NCBI GenBank assembly: GCA_030761205.1
Contig: JAULJL010000047.1
Coordinates: forward strand, 2,425,501-2,489,500
From: Fremontodendron californicum
Lineage: Eukaryota; Streptophyta; Magnoliopsida; Malvales; Malvaceae
Direction: 5' to 3'
Length of the DNA stretch: 64,000 bases
Shown: one piece after another, positions 1 to 12,130 of the stretch
Layout of the letters: each line of letters begins with the position of its first letter
Numbering within the stretch: position 1 is the stretch's first letter
Translations under genes and position numbers: made by a program
Notes under the pieces: generated by a model
What the model was told of the DNA's origin: nothing
What the model saw: the letters and a program-made list of their open reading frames with translations, nothing else
Databases searched by the model: none

Positions 1-3000
1 ATACGAAATAATATTTGGATCTTTAACAACACTGTTGAAAGGAGTATTTGATATGGACCTTTAGAGAATCACATCCCAAAAGTTAGTTATTGAGGTGGGA
101 GAGCCTAAGTTCATATAAACCCCAGCTCACCATTCACTATTCCAATGCCAGAAATGTCTCTTGAGTCTTGTCTAAGAGAGAAACTAAGAAAGTCCACTAA
201 ACCGGTGAGCTTTTTATTTTCGACAATTAATTTCGCATTCTCAAATCGAGAAATTAGGTGCAAATTGGGTCCAGCACATGAGTCATGGATAAAGAAAGGG
301 TTTGTAAAAGCTTACAGCTCACCTTCACTATTCTAATGTCATAAATGTCTCAAGAAATTTAGTAGAATTATTAAGTGAAAGTTGGGTCCAGCACATGAGC
401 CATGGATAAAGAAAGGGTTCGTAAAGCTTACAGCTCAACATTTACTATTCTAATGTCAAAAATATCTCAAGAAATTTAAAGAATTATGCATCTAACATAA
501 ATACGAAATAATATTTGGGTCCATAACAATACTGTTAAAATAAGTATTTAATATAAACTTTTGGAAAATCGCATTTCAAAAGTTATCTATTGAAGTGGGA
601 GAGTCTAAATCCATATAAACCCTACAAGGAAACTCTTTATTTTTCAATGTGGGATCCAAGTCTCATACTTTACAATTGGACACATAATAGTCCACCACAT
701 TTTGTAGTCCCGCGTCTACACGAATTGGTTTTACGCTAGCTTAATCTAGTTTCGGAATACTGACTTCATCACCAATGTCAGAAATGTCTCAAAAAATTCA
801 GAGAATTCTACAGGTAACATAAATACGAAATAATATTTGGATCCATAACAACACTGTTGAAATGAGTATTTGATATGGACCTTAAGAGAATCACATCCCA
901 AAAGTTAGTTATTGAGGTGGGAGAGCCTAAGTTCATATAAATCCCAGCTCACCATTCACTATTCCAATGCCAGAAATGTCTCTTGAGTCTTGCCTCAGAG
1001 AGAAATTGAGAAAGTCCACTAAACCGGTGAGCTTTTTAATTTCGACAATTAATTTCGCATTCCCAAATCGAGAAATTAGGTGCAAATTGGGTCCAGCACA
1101 TGAGTCATGGATAAAGAAAGGGTTCGTAAAAGCTTACAGCTCACATTCACTATTCTAATGTCATAAATGTCTCAAGAAATTTAGCTGAATAATTAAGTGC
1201 AAGTTGGGTCCAGCACATGAGCCATGGATAAAGAAAGGGTTCGTAAAGCTTACAGCTCACCATTTACTATTCTAATGTCAAAAATATCTCAAGAAATTTA
1301 AAGAATTATGGAGCTAACATAAATGCAAAATAATATTTAGGTCCATAACAATACTGTTAAAATGAGTATTTAATATAAACTTTTGGAGAATCGCATTTCA
1401 AAAGTTAACTATTGAAGTGAGAGAGTCTAAATCCATATAAACCCCACAAGGAAACTCTTTATTTTTCAATGTGGGATCCAAGTCTCATACTTTACAATTG
1501 GACACATAACAGCCCACCATATTTTGTAGTCCCGCGTCTACACGAATTGGTTTTACGCTAGCTTAATCTAGTTTCGGAATACCGACTTCACCATCTGAGC
1601 CTCGTATTGCCTTTGCGCTAGATTGTTTCACTATCAGAGAAATTAGGTGCAAATTGGGTCCAGCACATAAGCCATGGATAAATAAAGGGTTCGTAAAAGC
1701 TTACAGCTCACCATTCACTATTCCAATGTCAGAAATGTCTCAAAAAATTCAGAGAATTCTGCAGCTAAAATAAATACGAAATAATATTTGGATCTTTAAC
1801 AACACTGTTGAAAGGAGTATTTGATATGGACCTTTAGAGAATCATATCCCAAAAGTTAGTTATCGAGGTGGGAGAGCCTAAGTTCATATAAACCCCAGCT
1901 CACCATTCACTATTCCAATGCCAGAAATGTCTCTTGAGTCTTGTCTAAGAGAGAAACTGAGAAAGTCCACTAAACCGGTGAGCTTTTTAATTTCGACAAT
2001 TAATTTCGCATTCTCAAATCGAGAAATTAGGTGCAAATTGGGTCCAACACATGAGTCATGGATAAAGAAAGGGTTTGTAAAAGCTTACAGCTCACCTTCA
2101 CTATTCTAATGTCATAAATGTCTCAAGAAATTTAGTAGAATTATTAAGTGAAAGTTGGGTCCAGCACATGAGCCATGGATAAAGAAACGGTTCGTAAAGC
2201 TTACAGCTCACCATTTACTATTCTAATGTCAAAAATATCTCAAGAAATTTAAAGAATTATGCATCTAACATAAATACGAAATAATATTTGGGTCCATAAC
2301 AATACTGTTAAAATAAGTATTTCATATAAACTTTTGGAAAATCGCATTTCAAAAGTTATCTATTGAAGTGGGAGAGTCTAAATCCATATAAACCCTACAA
2401 GGAAACTCTTTATTTTTCAATGTGGGATCCAAGTCTCATACTTTACAATTGGACACATAATAGTCCACCACATTTTGTAGTCTCGCGTCTACACGAATTG
2501 GTTTTACGCTAGCTTAATCTAGTTTCGAAATACTGACTTCATCACCAATGTCAGAAATGTCTCAAAAAATTCAGAGAATTCTACAGGTAACATAAATACG
2601 AAATAATATTTGGATCCATAACAACACTGTTGAAATGAGTATTTGATATGGACCTTAAGAGAATCACATCCCAAAAGTTAGTTATTGAGGTGGGAGAGCC
2701 TAAGTTCATATAAATCCCAGCTCACCATTCACTATTCCAATGCTAGAAATGTCTCTTGAGTCTTGCGTGACAAAGAAATTGAGAAAGTCCACTAAACCGG
2801 TGAGCTTTTTATTTTCGACAATTAATTTCGCATTCTCAAATCGAGAAATTAGGTGCAAATTTTGTCCAGCACATGAGTCATGGATAAAGAAAGGGTTCGT
2901 AAAAGCTTACAGCTCACATTCACTATTCTAATGTCATAAATGTCTCAAGAAATTTAGCAGAATAATTAAGTGCAAGTTGGGTCCAGCACATGAGCTATGG

Positions 3001-6000
3001 ATAAAGAAAGGGTTCGTAAAGCTTACAGCTCACCATTTCTATTCTAATGTCAAAAATATCTCAAGAAATTTAAAGAATTATGGAGCTAACATAAATGCGA
3101 AATAATATTTGGGTCAATAACAATACTGTTAAAATGAGTATTTAATATAAACTTTTGGAGAATCGCATTTCAAAAGTTAACTATTGTAGTGAGAGAGTCT
3201 AAATCCATATAAACCCCACAAGGAAACTCTTTATTTTTCAATGTGGGATCCAAGTCTCATACTTTACAATTGGACACATAACAGTCCACCATATTTTGTA
3301 GTCCCGCGTCTACACGAATTGGTTTTACGCTAGCTTAATCTAGTTTCGGAATACCGACTTCACCATCTGAGCCTCGTATTGGCTTTGCGCTAGATTGTTT
3401 CACTATCAGAGAAATTAGGTGCAAATTGGGTCCAGCACATAAGCCATGGATAAATAAAGGGTTCGTAAAAGTTTACAGCTCACCATTCACTATTCTAATG
3501 TCAGAAATGTCTCAAAAAATTCAGAGAATTCTGCAGCTAACATAAATACGAAATAATATTTGGATCTTTAACAACACTGTTGAAAGGAGTATTTGATATG
3601 AACCTTTAGAGAATCACATCCCAAAAGTTAGTTATTGAGGTGGAAGAGCCTAAGTTCATATAAATCCCAGCTCACCATTCACTGTTCTAATGCCAAAAAT
3701 GTCTCTTGAGTCTTGTCTGAGAGAGAAACTGAGAAAGTCCACTAAACCGGTGAGCTTTTTAATTTCGACAATTAATTTCGCATTCTCAAATCGAGAAATT
3801 AGGTGCAAATTGGGTCCAGCACATGAATCATGGATAAAGAAAGGGTTTGTAAAAGCTTATATCTCACCTTCACCATTCTAATGTCATAAATGTCTCAAGA
3901 AATTTAGCAAAATTATTAAGTGAAAGTTGGGTCCAGCACATGAGCCATGGATAAAGAAAGGGTTCGTAAAGCTTACAGCTCACCATTTACTATTCTAATG
4001 TCAAACATATCTCAAGAAATTTAAAGAATTATGCAACTAACATAAATACGAAATAATATTTGGGTCCATAACAATACTATTAAAATGAGTATTTAATATA
4101 AACTTTTGGAGAATCGCATTTCAAAACTTATCTATTGAAGTGGGAGAGTCTAAATCCATATAAACCCCACAAGAAAACTCTTTATTTTTCAATGTGGGAT
4201 CCAAGTCTCATACTTTTCAATTGGGCACATAACAGTCCACCATATTTTGTAGTCCCGTATCTACACGAATTGGTTTTACGCTAGCTTAATCTAGTTTCGG
4301 AATACCGACTTCACCATCTGAGCCTCGCATTGGCTTTGCGCTAGATTGTTTCACTATCAGATAAATTAGGTGCAAATTGGGTCCAGAACATAAGCCATGG
4401 ATAAATAAAGGGTTCGTAAAAGCTTACAGCTCACCATTCACTATTCCAATGTCAGAAATGTCTCAAAAAATTCAAAGAATTCTGCAGCAAACATAAATAC
4501 AAAATAATATTTGGATCCATAACAACACTGTTGAAATGAGTATTTGATATGGACCTTTAGAGAATCACATCCCAAAAGTTAGTTATTGAGGTGGGAGAGC
4601 CTAAGTTCATATAAATCCCAGCTCACCATTCACTATTCCAATCCCAGAAATGTCTCTTGAGTCTTGCCTGAGAGAGAAACTGAGAAAGTCCACTAAACCG
4701 GTGAGCTTTTTAATTTCTACAATTAATTTCGCATTCTCAAATCGAGAAATTAGGTGCAAAATGGGTCTGGCACATGAGTCATGGATAAAGAAAGGGTTCG
4801 TAAGAGCTTACAGCTCACCTTCACTATTCTAATATCATAAATGTCTCAAGAAATTTAGCAGAATTATTAAGTGCAAGTTGGGTCCAGCACATGAGCCATG
4901 GATAAAGAAAGGGTTCGTAAAGCTTACAGCTCACCATTTACTATTCTAATGTCAAAAATATCTCAAGAAATTTAAAGAATTATGCATCTAACATATATAC
5001 GAAATAATATTTGGGTCCATAACAATACTGTTAAAATGAGTATTTAATATAAACTTTTGGAAAATCGCATTTCAAAAGTTATCTATTGAAGTGGGAGAGT
5101 CTAAATCTATATAAATCCTACAAGGAAACTCTTTATTTTTCAATGTGGGATCCAAGTCTCATACTTTACAATTGGACACATAATAGTCCACCACATTTTG
5201 TAGTCCCTCGTCTACACGAATTGGTTTTACGCTAGCTTAATCTAGTTTCGGAATACCGACTTCACCACCAATGTCAGAAATGTCTCAAAAAATTCAGAGA
5301 ATTCTACAGGTAACATAAATACGAAATAATATTTGGATCCATAACAACACTGTTGAAATGAGTATTTGATATGGACCTTAAGAGAATCACATCCCAAAAG
5401 TTAGTTATTGAGGTGGGAGAGCCTAAGTTCATATAAATCCCAGCTCACCATTCACTATTCCAATGCCAGAAATGTCTCTTGAGTCTTGCCTGAGAGAGAA
5501 ATTGAGAAAGTCCACTAAACCGGTGAGCTTTTTAATTTCGACAATTAATTTCGCATTATCAAATCGAGAAATTAGGTGCAAATTGGGTCCAGCACATGAG
5601 TCATGGATAAAGAAAGGGTTCGTAAAAGCTTACAGCTCACATTCACTATTCTAATGTCATAAATGTCTCAAGAAATTTAGCTGAATAATTAAGTGCAAGT
5701 TGGGTCCAGCACATGAGCCATGGATAAAGAAAGGGTTCGTAAAGCTTACAGCTCACCATTTACTATTCTAATGTCAAAAATATCTCAAGAAATTTAAAGA
5801 ATTATGGAGCTAACATAAATGCAAAATAATATTTAGGTCCATAACAATACTGTTAAAATGAGTATTTAATATAAACTTTTGGAGAATCGCATTTCAAAAG
5901 TTAACTATTGAAGTGAGAGAGTCTAAATCCATATAAACCCCACAAGGAAACTCTTTATTTTTCAATGTGGGATCCAAGTCTCATACTTTACAATTGGACA

Positions 6001-8860
6001 CATAACAGCCCACCATATTTTGTAGTCCCGCGTCTACACGAATTGGTTTTACGCTAGCTTAATCTAGTTTCGAAATACCGACTTCACCATCTGAGCCTCG
6101 TATTGCCTTTGCGCTAGATTGTTTCACTATCAGAGAAATTAGGTGCAAATTGGGTCCAGCACATAAGCCATGGATAAATAAAGGGTTCGTAAAAGCTTAC
6201 AGCTCACCATTCACTATTCCAATGTCAAAAATGTCTCAAAAAATTCAGAGAATTCTGCAGCTAACATAAATACGAAATAATATTTGGATCCTTAACAACA
6301 CTGTTGAAAGGAGTATTTGATATGGACCTTTAGAGAATCACATCTCAAAAGTTAGTTATTGAGGTGGGAGAGCCTAAGTTCATATAAATCCAGCTCACCA
6401 TTCACTATTCCAATGCCAAAAATGTCTCTTGAGTCTTGTCTGAGAGAAAAACGGAGAAAGTCCACTAAATCGGTGAGCTTTTTAATTTCGACAATTAATT
6501 TTGCATTCTCAAATCGAGAAATTAGGTGCAAATTGGGTCCAGCACATGAATCATGGATAAAGAAAGGGTTTGTAAAAGCTTACATCTCACCTTCACCATT
6601 CTAATGTCATAAATGTCTCAAGAAATTTAGCAGAATTATTAAGTGAAAGTTGGGTCCAGCACATGAGCCATGGATAAAGAAAGGGTTCGTAAAGCTTACA
6701 GCTCACCATTTACTATTCTAATGTCAAACATATCTCAAGAAATTTAAAGAATTATGCAGCTAACATAAATACGAAATAATATTTGGGTCCATAACAATAC
6801 TGTTAAATGAGTATTTAATATAAACTTTTGGAGAATCGCATTTCAAAACTTATCTATTGAAGTGGGAGAGTCTAAATCCATAGAAACCCCACAAGGAAAC
6901 TATTTATTTTTCAATGTGGGATCCAAGTCTCATACTTTTCAATTGGACACATAACAGTCCACCATATTTTGTAGTCCCGCATCTACACGAATTGGTTTTA
7001 CGCTAGCTTAATCTAGTTTCGGAATACCGACTTCACCATCTGAGCCTCGCATTGGCTTTGCGCTAGATTGTTTCACTATCAGAGAAATTAGGTGCAAATT
7101 GGGTCCAGAACATAAGCCATGGATAAATAAAGGGTTCGTAAAAGCTTACAGCTCACCATTCACTATTCCAATGTCAGAAATGTCTCAAAAAATTCAGAGA
7201 ATTCTGCAGTAAACATAAATACGAAATAATATTTGGATCCATAACAACACTGTTGAAATGAGTATTTGATATGTACCTTTAGAGAATCACATCCCAAAAG
7301 TTAGTTATTGAGGTGGGAGAGCCTAAGTTCATATAAATCCCAGCTCACCATTCACTATTCCAATGCCAGAAATGTCTCTTGAGTCTTGCCTGAGAGAGAA
7401 ACTGAGAAAGTCCACTAAACCGGTGAGCTTTTTAATTTCGACAATTAGTTTCGCATTCTCAAATCGAGAAATTAGGTGCAAAATGGGTCCGGTACATGAG
7501 TCATGGATAAAGAAAGGGTTCGTAAGAGCTTACAGCTCACCTTCACTATTCTAATGTCATAAATGTCTCAAGAAATTTAGCAGAATTATTAAGTGCAAGT
7601 TGGGTCCAGCACATGAGCCATGGATAAAGAAAGGGTTCGTAAAGCTTACAGGTCACCATTTACTATTCTAATGTCAAAAATATCTCAAGAAATTTAAAGA
7701 ATTATGCAGCTAACATAAATGCGAAATAATATTTGGGTCCATAACAATACTGTTAAAATGAGTATTTAATATAAACTTTTGGAGAATCGCATTTCAAAAG
7801 TTATCTATTGAAGTGGCAGAGTCTAAATCCATATAAACCCCACAAGGAAACTCTTTATTTTTCAATGTGGGATCCAAGTCTCATACCTTTCAATTGGACA
7901 CATAACAGTCCACCACATTTTACAGTCCCTCATCCACACAGATTGGTTTTACGCTAGCTTAATCTAGTTTCGGAATACCGACTTCACCATTTGAGCCCCG
8001 CATTGGCTTTGCGCTAGATTGTTTTACTATCAGAGAAATTAGGTGCAAATTGGGTCTAGTACATGAGCCATGGATAAATAAAGGGTTCGTAAAAGCTTAC
8101 TGCTCACCATTCTCTATTCCAACGTCAGAAATGTCTCAAGAAATTCAGAGAATTATGTAGCTAACATAAATACGAAATAATATTTGGGTCCATAACAACA
8201 TTGTTGAAATGAGTATTTGATATGGACTTTTGGAGAATCACATTCTAAAAGTTAGCTATTGTGGTGAGATAATCTAAATCCATATAAACCCCACAAGAAA
8301 ACTCTTTATTTTTCAATGTGGGATCCAAGTGTCATACTTTACAATTGGACACATAACAGTCCACCACAATTTGTAGTCCAGCGTCTACATGAATTGGTTT
8401 TACGCTAGCTTAATCTAGTTTCGGAATACCGACTTCACCATCTGAGCCTCGCATTGGCTTTGCGCTAGATTGTTTCACTATCAGAGAAATTACGTGCAAA
8501 TTGGGTCCAGCACATAAGCCATGGATAAATAAAGGGTTCGTAAAAGCTTACAGCTCTCCATTCACTATTCCAATGTCAGAAATGTCTTAAAAAATTCAGA
8601 GAATTCTGCTGCTAACATAAATACGAAATAATATTTGGATCCATAACAACACTGTTGAAATGAGTATTTGATATGGACCTTTAGAGAATCACATCCCAAA
8701 AGTTAGTTATTGAGGTGGGAGAGCCTAAGTTCTTATAAACCCCAGCTCACCATTCACTATTCTAATGCCAGAAATGTCTCAAGAAATCCAGAGAATTCTG
8801 CAGCTAACATAAATACGAAATAATATTTGGGTCCATAAGAACACTGTTGAAATGAGTATT
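1..8860. repeat. Three-level tandem array derived from a TRIM retrotransposon
   Basis: Nine large units follow each other in direct orientation. A fixed landmark (an ATG, or its equivalent) falls at 145, 967, 1918, 2740, 3690, 4641, 5463, 6413 and 7363, giving spacings of 822, 951, 822, 950, 951, 822, 950 and 950. Short and long units differ by about 128 bp. Each unit holds a partial TRIM LTR (about the first 75 bp), non-TRIM sequence, a full LTR-like segment with part of the TRIM internal domain, and more non-TRIM sequence. Inside the units a subrepeat of about 120 bp recurs two or three times; its core is GGGTCCAGCACAT then AGCCATGGATAAA. Right of 7.6 kb the units become shorter and more divergent. 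Every unit carries the same 60-63 codon open frame, which I take to be a by-product of amplification. The array runs off the left end of the window. Confidence 0.93.
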
Positions 8861-9001
8861 TGATATGGACCTTTGGAGAATCGCATCACAAAAGTTAGTT
8901 ATTGAGGTGGGAGAGCCTAAATCGATATAAACCCCACAAGGAAACTCTTTATTTTTCAATGTGGGATCCAAGTCTCATACCTTGCAATTGGACACATAAG
9001 A
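8861..9001 (-). repeat. TRIM LTR (3' LTR in element orientation)
   Basis: This 141-bp terminal repeat begins TGATATGGACC on the plus strand and ends near ACACATAAGA. It matches the LTR at 9266-9406 over its full length and the LTR-like segments in the array to the left. Confidence 0.8.
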
Positions 9002-9249
9002 GTCCACCACACTCCGCAGTCCCGCATCCACGCGGGTTGGCTTTACAATAGCTTAATCTAGTTTCGGAATACCGATGTCACCACCTGAGCCCCTCATTGG
9101 CTTTGCACTAGATTGTTTGTTTGTTTTTCTAGCCTAACCACCTGTGTTGCGCAATCTGGCTTTGCGTTAGATTATCTAACCTCGGGCGAACATTGCAATA
9201 CCGACGTCAACACCTGCGCTGCACGATTGCAACTGAGAGGCATAATGCC

Positions 9250-9263
9250 TGGCTCTGATACCA
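9250..9263 (-). promoter_or_regulatory. TRIM primer binding site (initiator tRNA-Met)
   Basis: The minus strand reads TGGTATCAGAGCCA two bases after the LTR end. This is the usual plant primer site complementary to the 3' end of initiator tRNA-Met. Confidence 0.85.
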
Positions 9264-9265
9264 AT

Positions 9266-9406
9266 TGATATGAACCTTTGGAGAACCATATCTCAAAAGC
9301 TAGCTATTGAGGTGGGAGAACCTAAGTTCATATAAACTCCACAAGAAAACTCTTTATTTTTCAATATGGAATTCAAATCTCACACCTTATAATTGGGCAC
9401 ACAATA
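9266..9406 (-). repeat. TRIM LTR (5' LTR in element orientation)
   Basis: This 141-bp terminal repeat has the same length as its partner at 8861-9001. It begins TGATATGAACC on the plus strand and ends ACACAATA, directly followed by the GTATT target duplication. Confidence 0.8.
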
Positions 9407-9411
9407 GTATT

Positions 9412-9695
9412 AAGAATTACTAACTATTAAGGCTTAGACCAAACAATATTTATTGTGTAGAAGCCCAATCAGTTTAGATAAAAACTTACAAAAACAAGGA
9501 TCAATTCGGTAGAACAATTCCACATAATTTATGAAAAAAGAGTTGGATTCTTTTTCTCTCTTTTTTAAAAAATATCACAATTTAAAAATAAAATAAAAAA
9601 ATTGCAGATGTTATAATGATTTGCAAATGAATTTCTTACTATCACTCAATTGAAACTACTTAGATTAACAAAATGCTTTACAAACTGATATTCAT
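9412..9695. other. AT-rich spacer, nothing recognised
   Basis: This AT-rich stretch right of the TRIM has no reading frame or repeat that I can recognise. Confidence 0.6.
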
Positions 9696-9925
9696 TCGAT
9701 CTGACAATTCGTGTATTCATATTATATTCGTATTTTTTTATGTTATAATCTTATTTAAAATGTTAAATATTTATATTAATTTTTGACATGCTAATAATTT
9801 GTGTTATATATAGATTTTGATACGTTCGTGTATTCATATCGTGTTCGTATTATTTTTTCATATCATATTTTATTTTTTTATATTGTGTTTGCGTTGTATA
9901 ATCGTATTGTATCCAAATTGTTTAA

Positions 9926-9929
<4 letters not shown>
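9696..9929 (+). mobile_element. hAT-like MITE (TAGACCTGAC family), degenerate copy
   Basis: About 234 bp aligned end to end with the better copies at 15534-15759 and 38834-39064. It begins TCGATCTGAC (consensus TAGACCTGAC) and ends ...CCAAATTGTTTAATCTA. It has the family interior of CGTGTATTC / CGTGTTCG motifs and a central ATTTATATTAATTT block. No clear target duplication remains. Confidence 0.65.

Positions 9930-9957
<28 letters not shown>
9929..9957. repeat. (TA)n microsatellite
   Basis: Uninterrupted TA dinucleotide run at the right end of the MITE copy. Confidence 0.95.
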
Positions 9958-9960
<3 letters not shown>

Positions 9961-10348
9961 TTCTCAAAAGAAAAGATATATACATATGTGATGACTATTT
10001 TTTTTTTTTAATCAATCCTTCTAGTCAGCCAGCGATGTCCTTGATCATATATAAGGCTCATATTCAATATTTCCTTAAACATGGTTCTGAATTTAGCTCT
10101 TCATTTTGGAAGGTGCTTTACTTGCTGATTTACCTAACTCTTTTATTTTTCTATGAAGAAGATCAGATTCAGATGATCAAAAGAAAATAAAATAACGACT
10201 ATGAACAGTTTCTTGTAATGATGGTCTGCTAAACAAATTCTATCACTTAACAAACTGCTTGCATATTTAAAAAAAAAGTGTAATAAATTAATTTTAAAAA
10301 TTCAATAAAAACAATACATTAATTATCTTGTATATTGGTTGTCATAAT

Positions 10349-12120
10349 GATCTCGTGATTGCTAAATGACGTTTTGAGAAAAATAAAATAAAAATACGGA
10401 GCCGTCACCAATATTTTTTAGTTTGCTGTGATTGACCACCTATTAAAATCTATTTTTGAAAATGAATTTTAAAATTAATTAAAATCTTTTAAAAAGACAA
10501 TTTCAAAGTCCGCGATTGAAAATCAGAGAAAAATCATGACGGGTTCAAGAGTACGGTTACACATGGGAAAGGTATTAGCACCCCCACGCCCGTTAAGAAA
10601 ATAGTACCAATTAATCATGTGTTATCCTAAACCTCGATTTAATAGATTTGACAACGATATTTAAAATTAATTCTCTTTTTATTTCTTTTCCAAAACATGT
10701 TTATTAATTTTAAAAAATGAATTGTTATTATTTTTTGAAATGAAAGTGAACATAAATTTTTTATCGAGAATACTCATTAAATATTTCCAATAATTTTGAT
10801 TTTATTTAATAAGATCCTCCCATTTCGGGATATCTTAGGAATCATTACTATGATATCCTTCAAATTCCGTCGTCATTAATTTTCATTAACCTTTTTTTTT
10901 TTAAATGCATATAATGCAAATATTTAAGTATCGGATGCACATGGTTAAGCATATAAGACATGTGATTAAATACATAATCATACAATTAAGCATATAAAGC
11001 ATATCGTTTGCAAACACGAGCATGGTAAAATATCAAGCACGTACATATTCATTTTATTTATTTATTATTTTTATCATTTCCATCTTCGAAATGAACATGA
11101 ATTTTTGTATTAATAATATCGCCAAATACTCCCACTACTTTTGGTGATATTTAACGAAATTCTCTCATCTCGAGATATCATCGGAATCATTACTATGACA
11201 TCCTTATAATTACGTTGTTGAAAATCCACAATCATCTCTATGATGTATTTATGGCCGTAAGCAAATATAGCATATGTATTCCATTTCAAAATAATACAAT
11301 CATATACATACGGTACGCTAAAACAAACAAGGTAAAACAAACAAAATCGAAATGTGTTTCTTTCTTGAAGAGAGGATATCCGAACTCCTAAAAAGATATC
11401 CGACTACCTTTGAAAGAAACTTAAATTGGATTTCAAAATAATAAGATTTCATGCACAAATTTTTGCTCGGATTAAGGGGACATCCTAATGCCATTGTTTG
11501 ACATCCGAATTCCTCTAGACGAGCCTTGAATGGAAACATTTTGAAAGCCAAAACAAGTTAAAAAATGATGCGATTTTTGAAAGAGAGGTCAAAGTGGTCG
11601 AATGGTCTTACTGTGGAAATCCAAATTTTTGCTCGTTTTTAAGCTTATTTTACCTACCCATGATCCGATTTTCTTAAGAAACTATTTTTAAACTTTAAAA
11701 GACCATGAAAACAATTTCTAAACAGTACTTAAGTGTTTCAGTCAGCCCCTCCCTCTTTGTGTAAAAAATCGAAACCTTTGCTAGTTTTAAAGATTGTTTT
11801 GACTTCAAAAACCCGATTTTACTAAACTATGTTTTAAACCCTTAAAAAATCTGAAATTTTAACCATGGACTCATCTAAAGGTATATGAAATGAGGTTGAA
11901 ATAGTCTTTTTATTTGGATAAGAAATGCATAGACTCAAATGGCCCCAAAATCAACATATCCCACTAATACCAGTTTTGCCAAGACTGTTTTTTTAAAACC
12001 CTTAAGGAAAGCTAAAAAAATCTGAAATTTTAACCATGGACTCATCTAAGGTATATTAAATGAGGTCAAAACAATTTTTTATTTGGACAAAAAATGCATA
12101 GGAAAAATATTGCCCGAAAA
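10349..12120 (-). repeat. Ogre/Tat-like LTR segment, truncated copy A
   Basis: About 1.77 kb that aligns, with scattered differences and small indels, with 12131-13722. Near its left end is CGGAGCCGTCACCA (10397-10410), equivalent to the primer-site-like sequence of copy B. The text around it (a block ending TATTAGCACCCCCACGCC) resembles the LTR/leader of Ogre/Tat Ty3-gypsy elements. It lacks the outer ~1.2 kb of copy B and joins copy B without any internal coding region. Assignment to Ogre/Tat rests on memory of such sequences. Confidence 0.6.
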
Positions 12121-12130
12121 ATATTGCTAG

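Larger units (their letters stand above)
8861..9406 (-). mobile_element. TRIM (terminal-repeat retrotransposon in miniature)
   Basis: A 546-bp non-coding element with two 141-bp direct terminal repeats (8861-9001 and 9266-9406) and a 264-bp interior. Read on the minus strand the LTR at 9266-9406 comes first. It ends CATATCA, and after a 2-base spacer follows TGGTATCAGAGCCA (9263 down to 9250), the plant initiator-tRNA-Met primer binding site. Flanks are GTATT at 8856-8860 and GTATT at 9407-9411, a 5-bp target duplication. Size, lack of coding capacity and primer site fit the TRIM class, whose movement depends on enzymes of other elements. The interior holds three imperfect copies of a motif like GGCTTTGCGCTAGATTG. 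There is no 5S-rRNA-like box, so it is not an obvious Cassandra element. The first base pair of one LTR end has changed (TA instead of TG). Confidence 0.82.

Noticed and set aside
145..336. 60-63 codon frames in each array unit as real genes
   Set aside because: They recur with the tandem unit, have no recognisable domain, and their conservation is explained by recent amplification; kept only as a finding.
1..8860. CRISPR array or rDNA
   Set aside because: Units are hundreds of bases long, contain LTR and primer-site-linked sequence, and have no rRNA similarity; the genome is a plant.
8861..9406. Cassandra-type TRIM
   Set aside because: No 5S-rRNA-like box could be found in the LTR.
9801..10190. 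129-codon plus-strand frame
   Set aside because: It runs through a MITE and a (TA)n microsatellite and is composed of low-complexity Tyr/Ile/Phe stretches.
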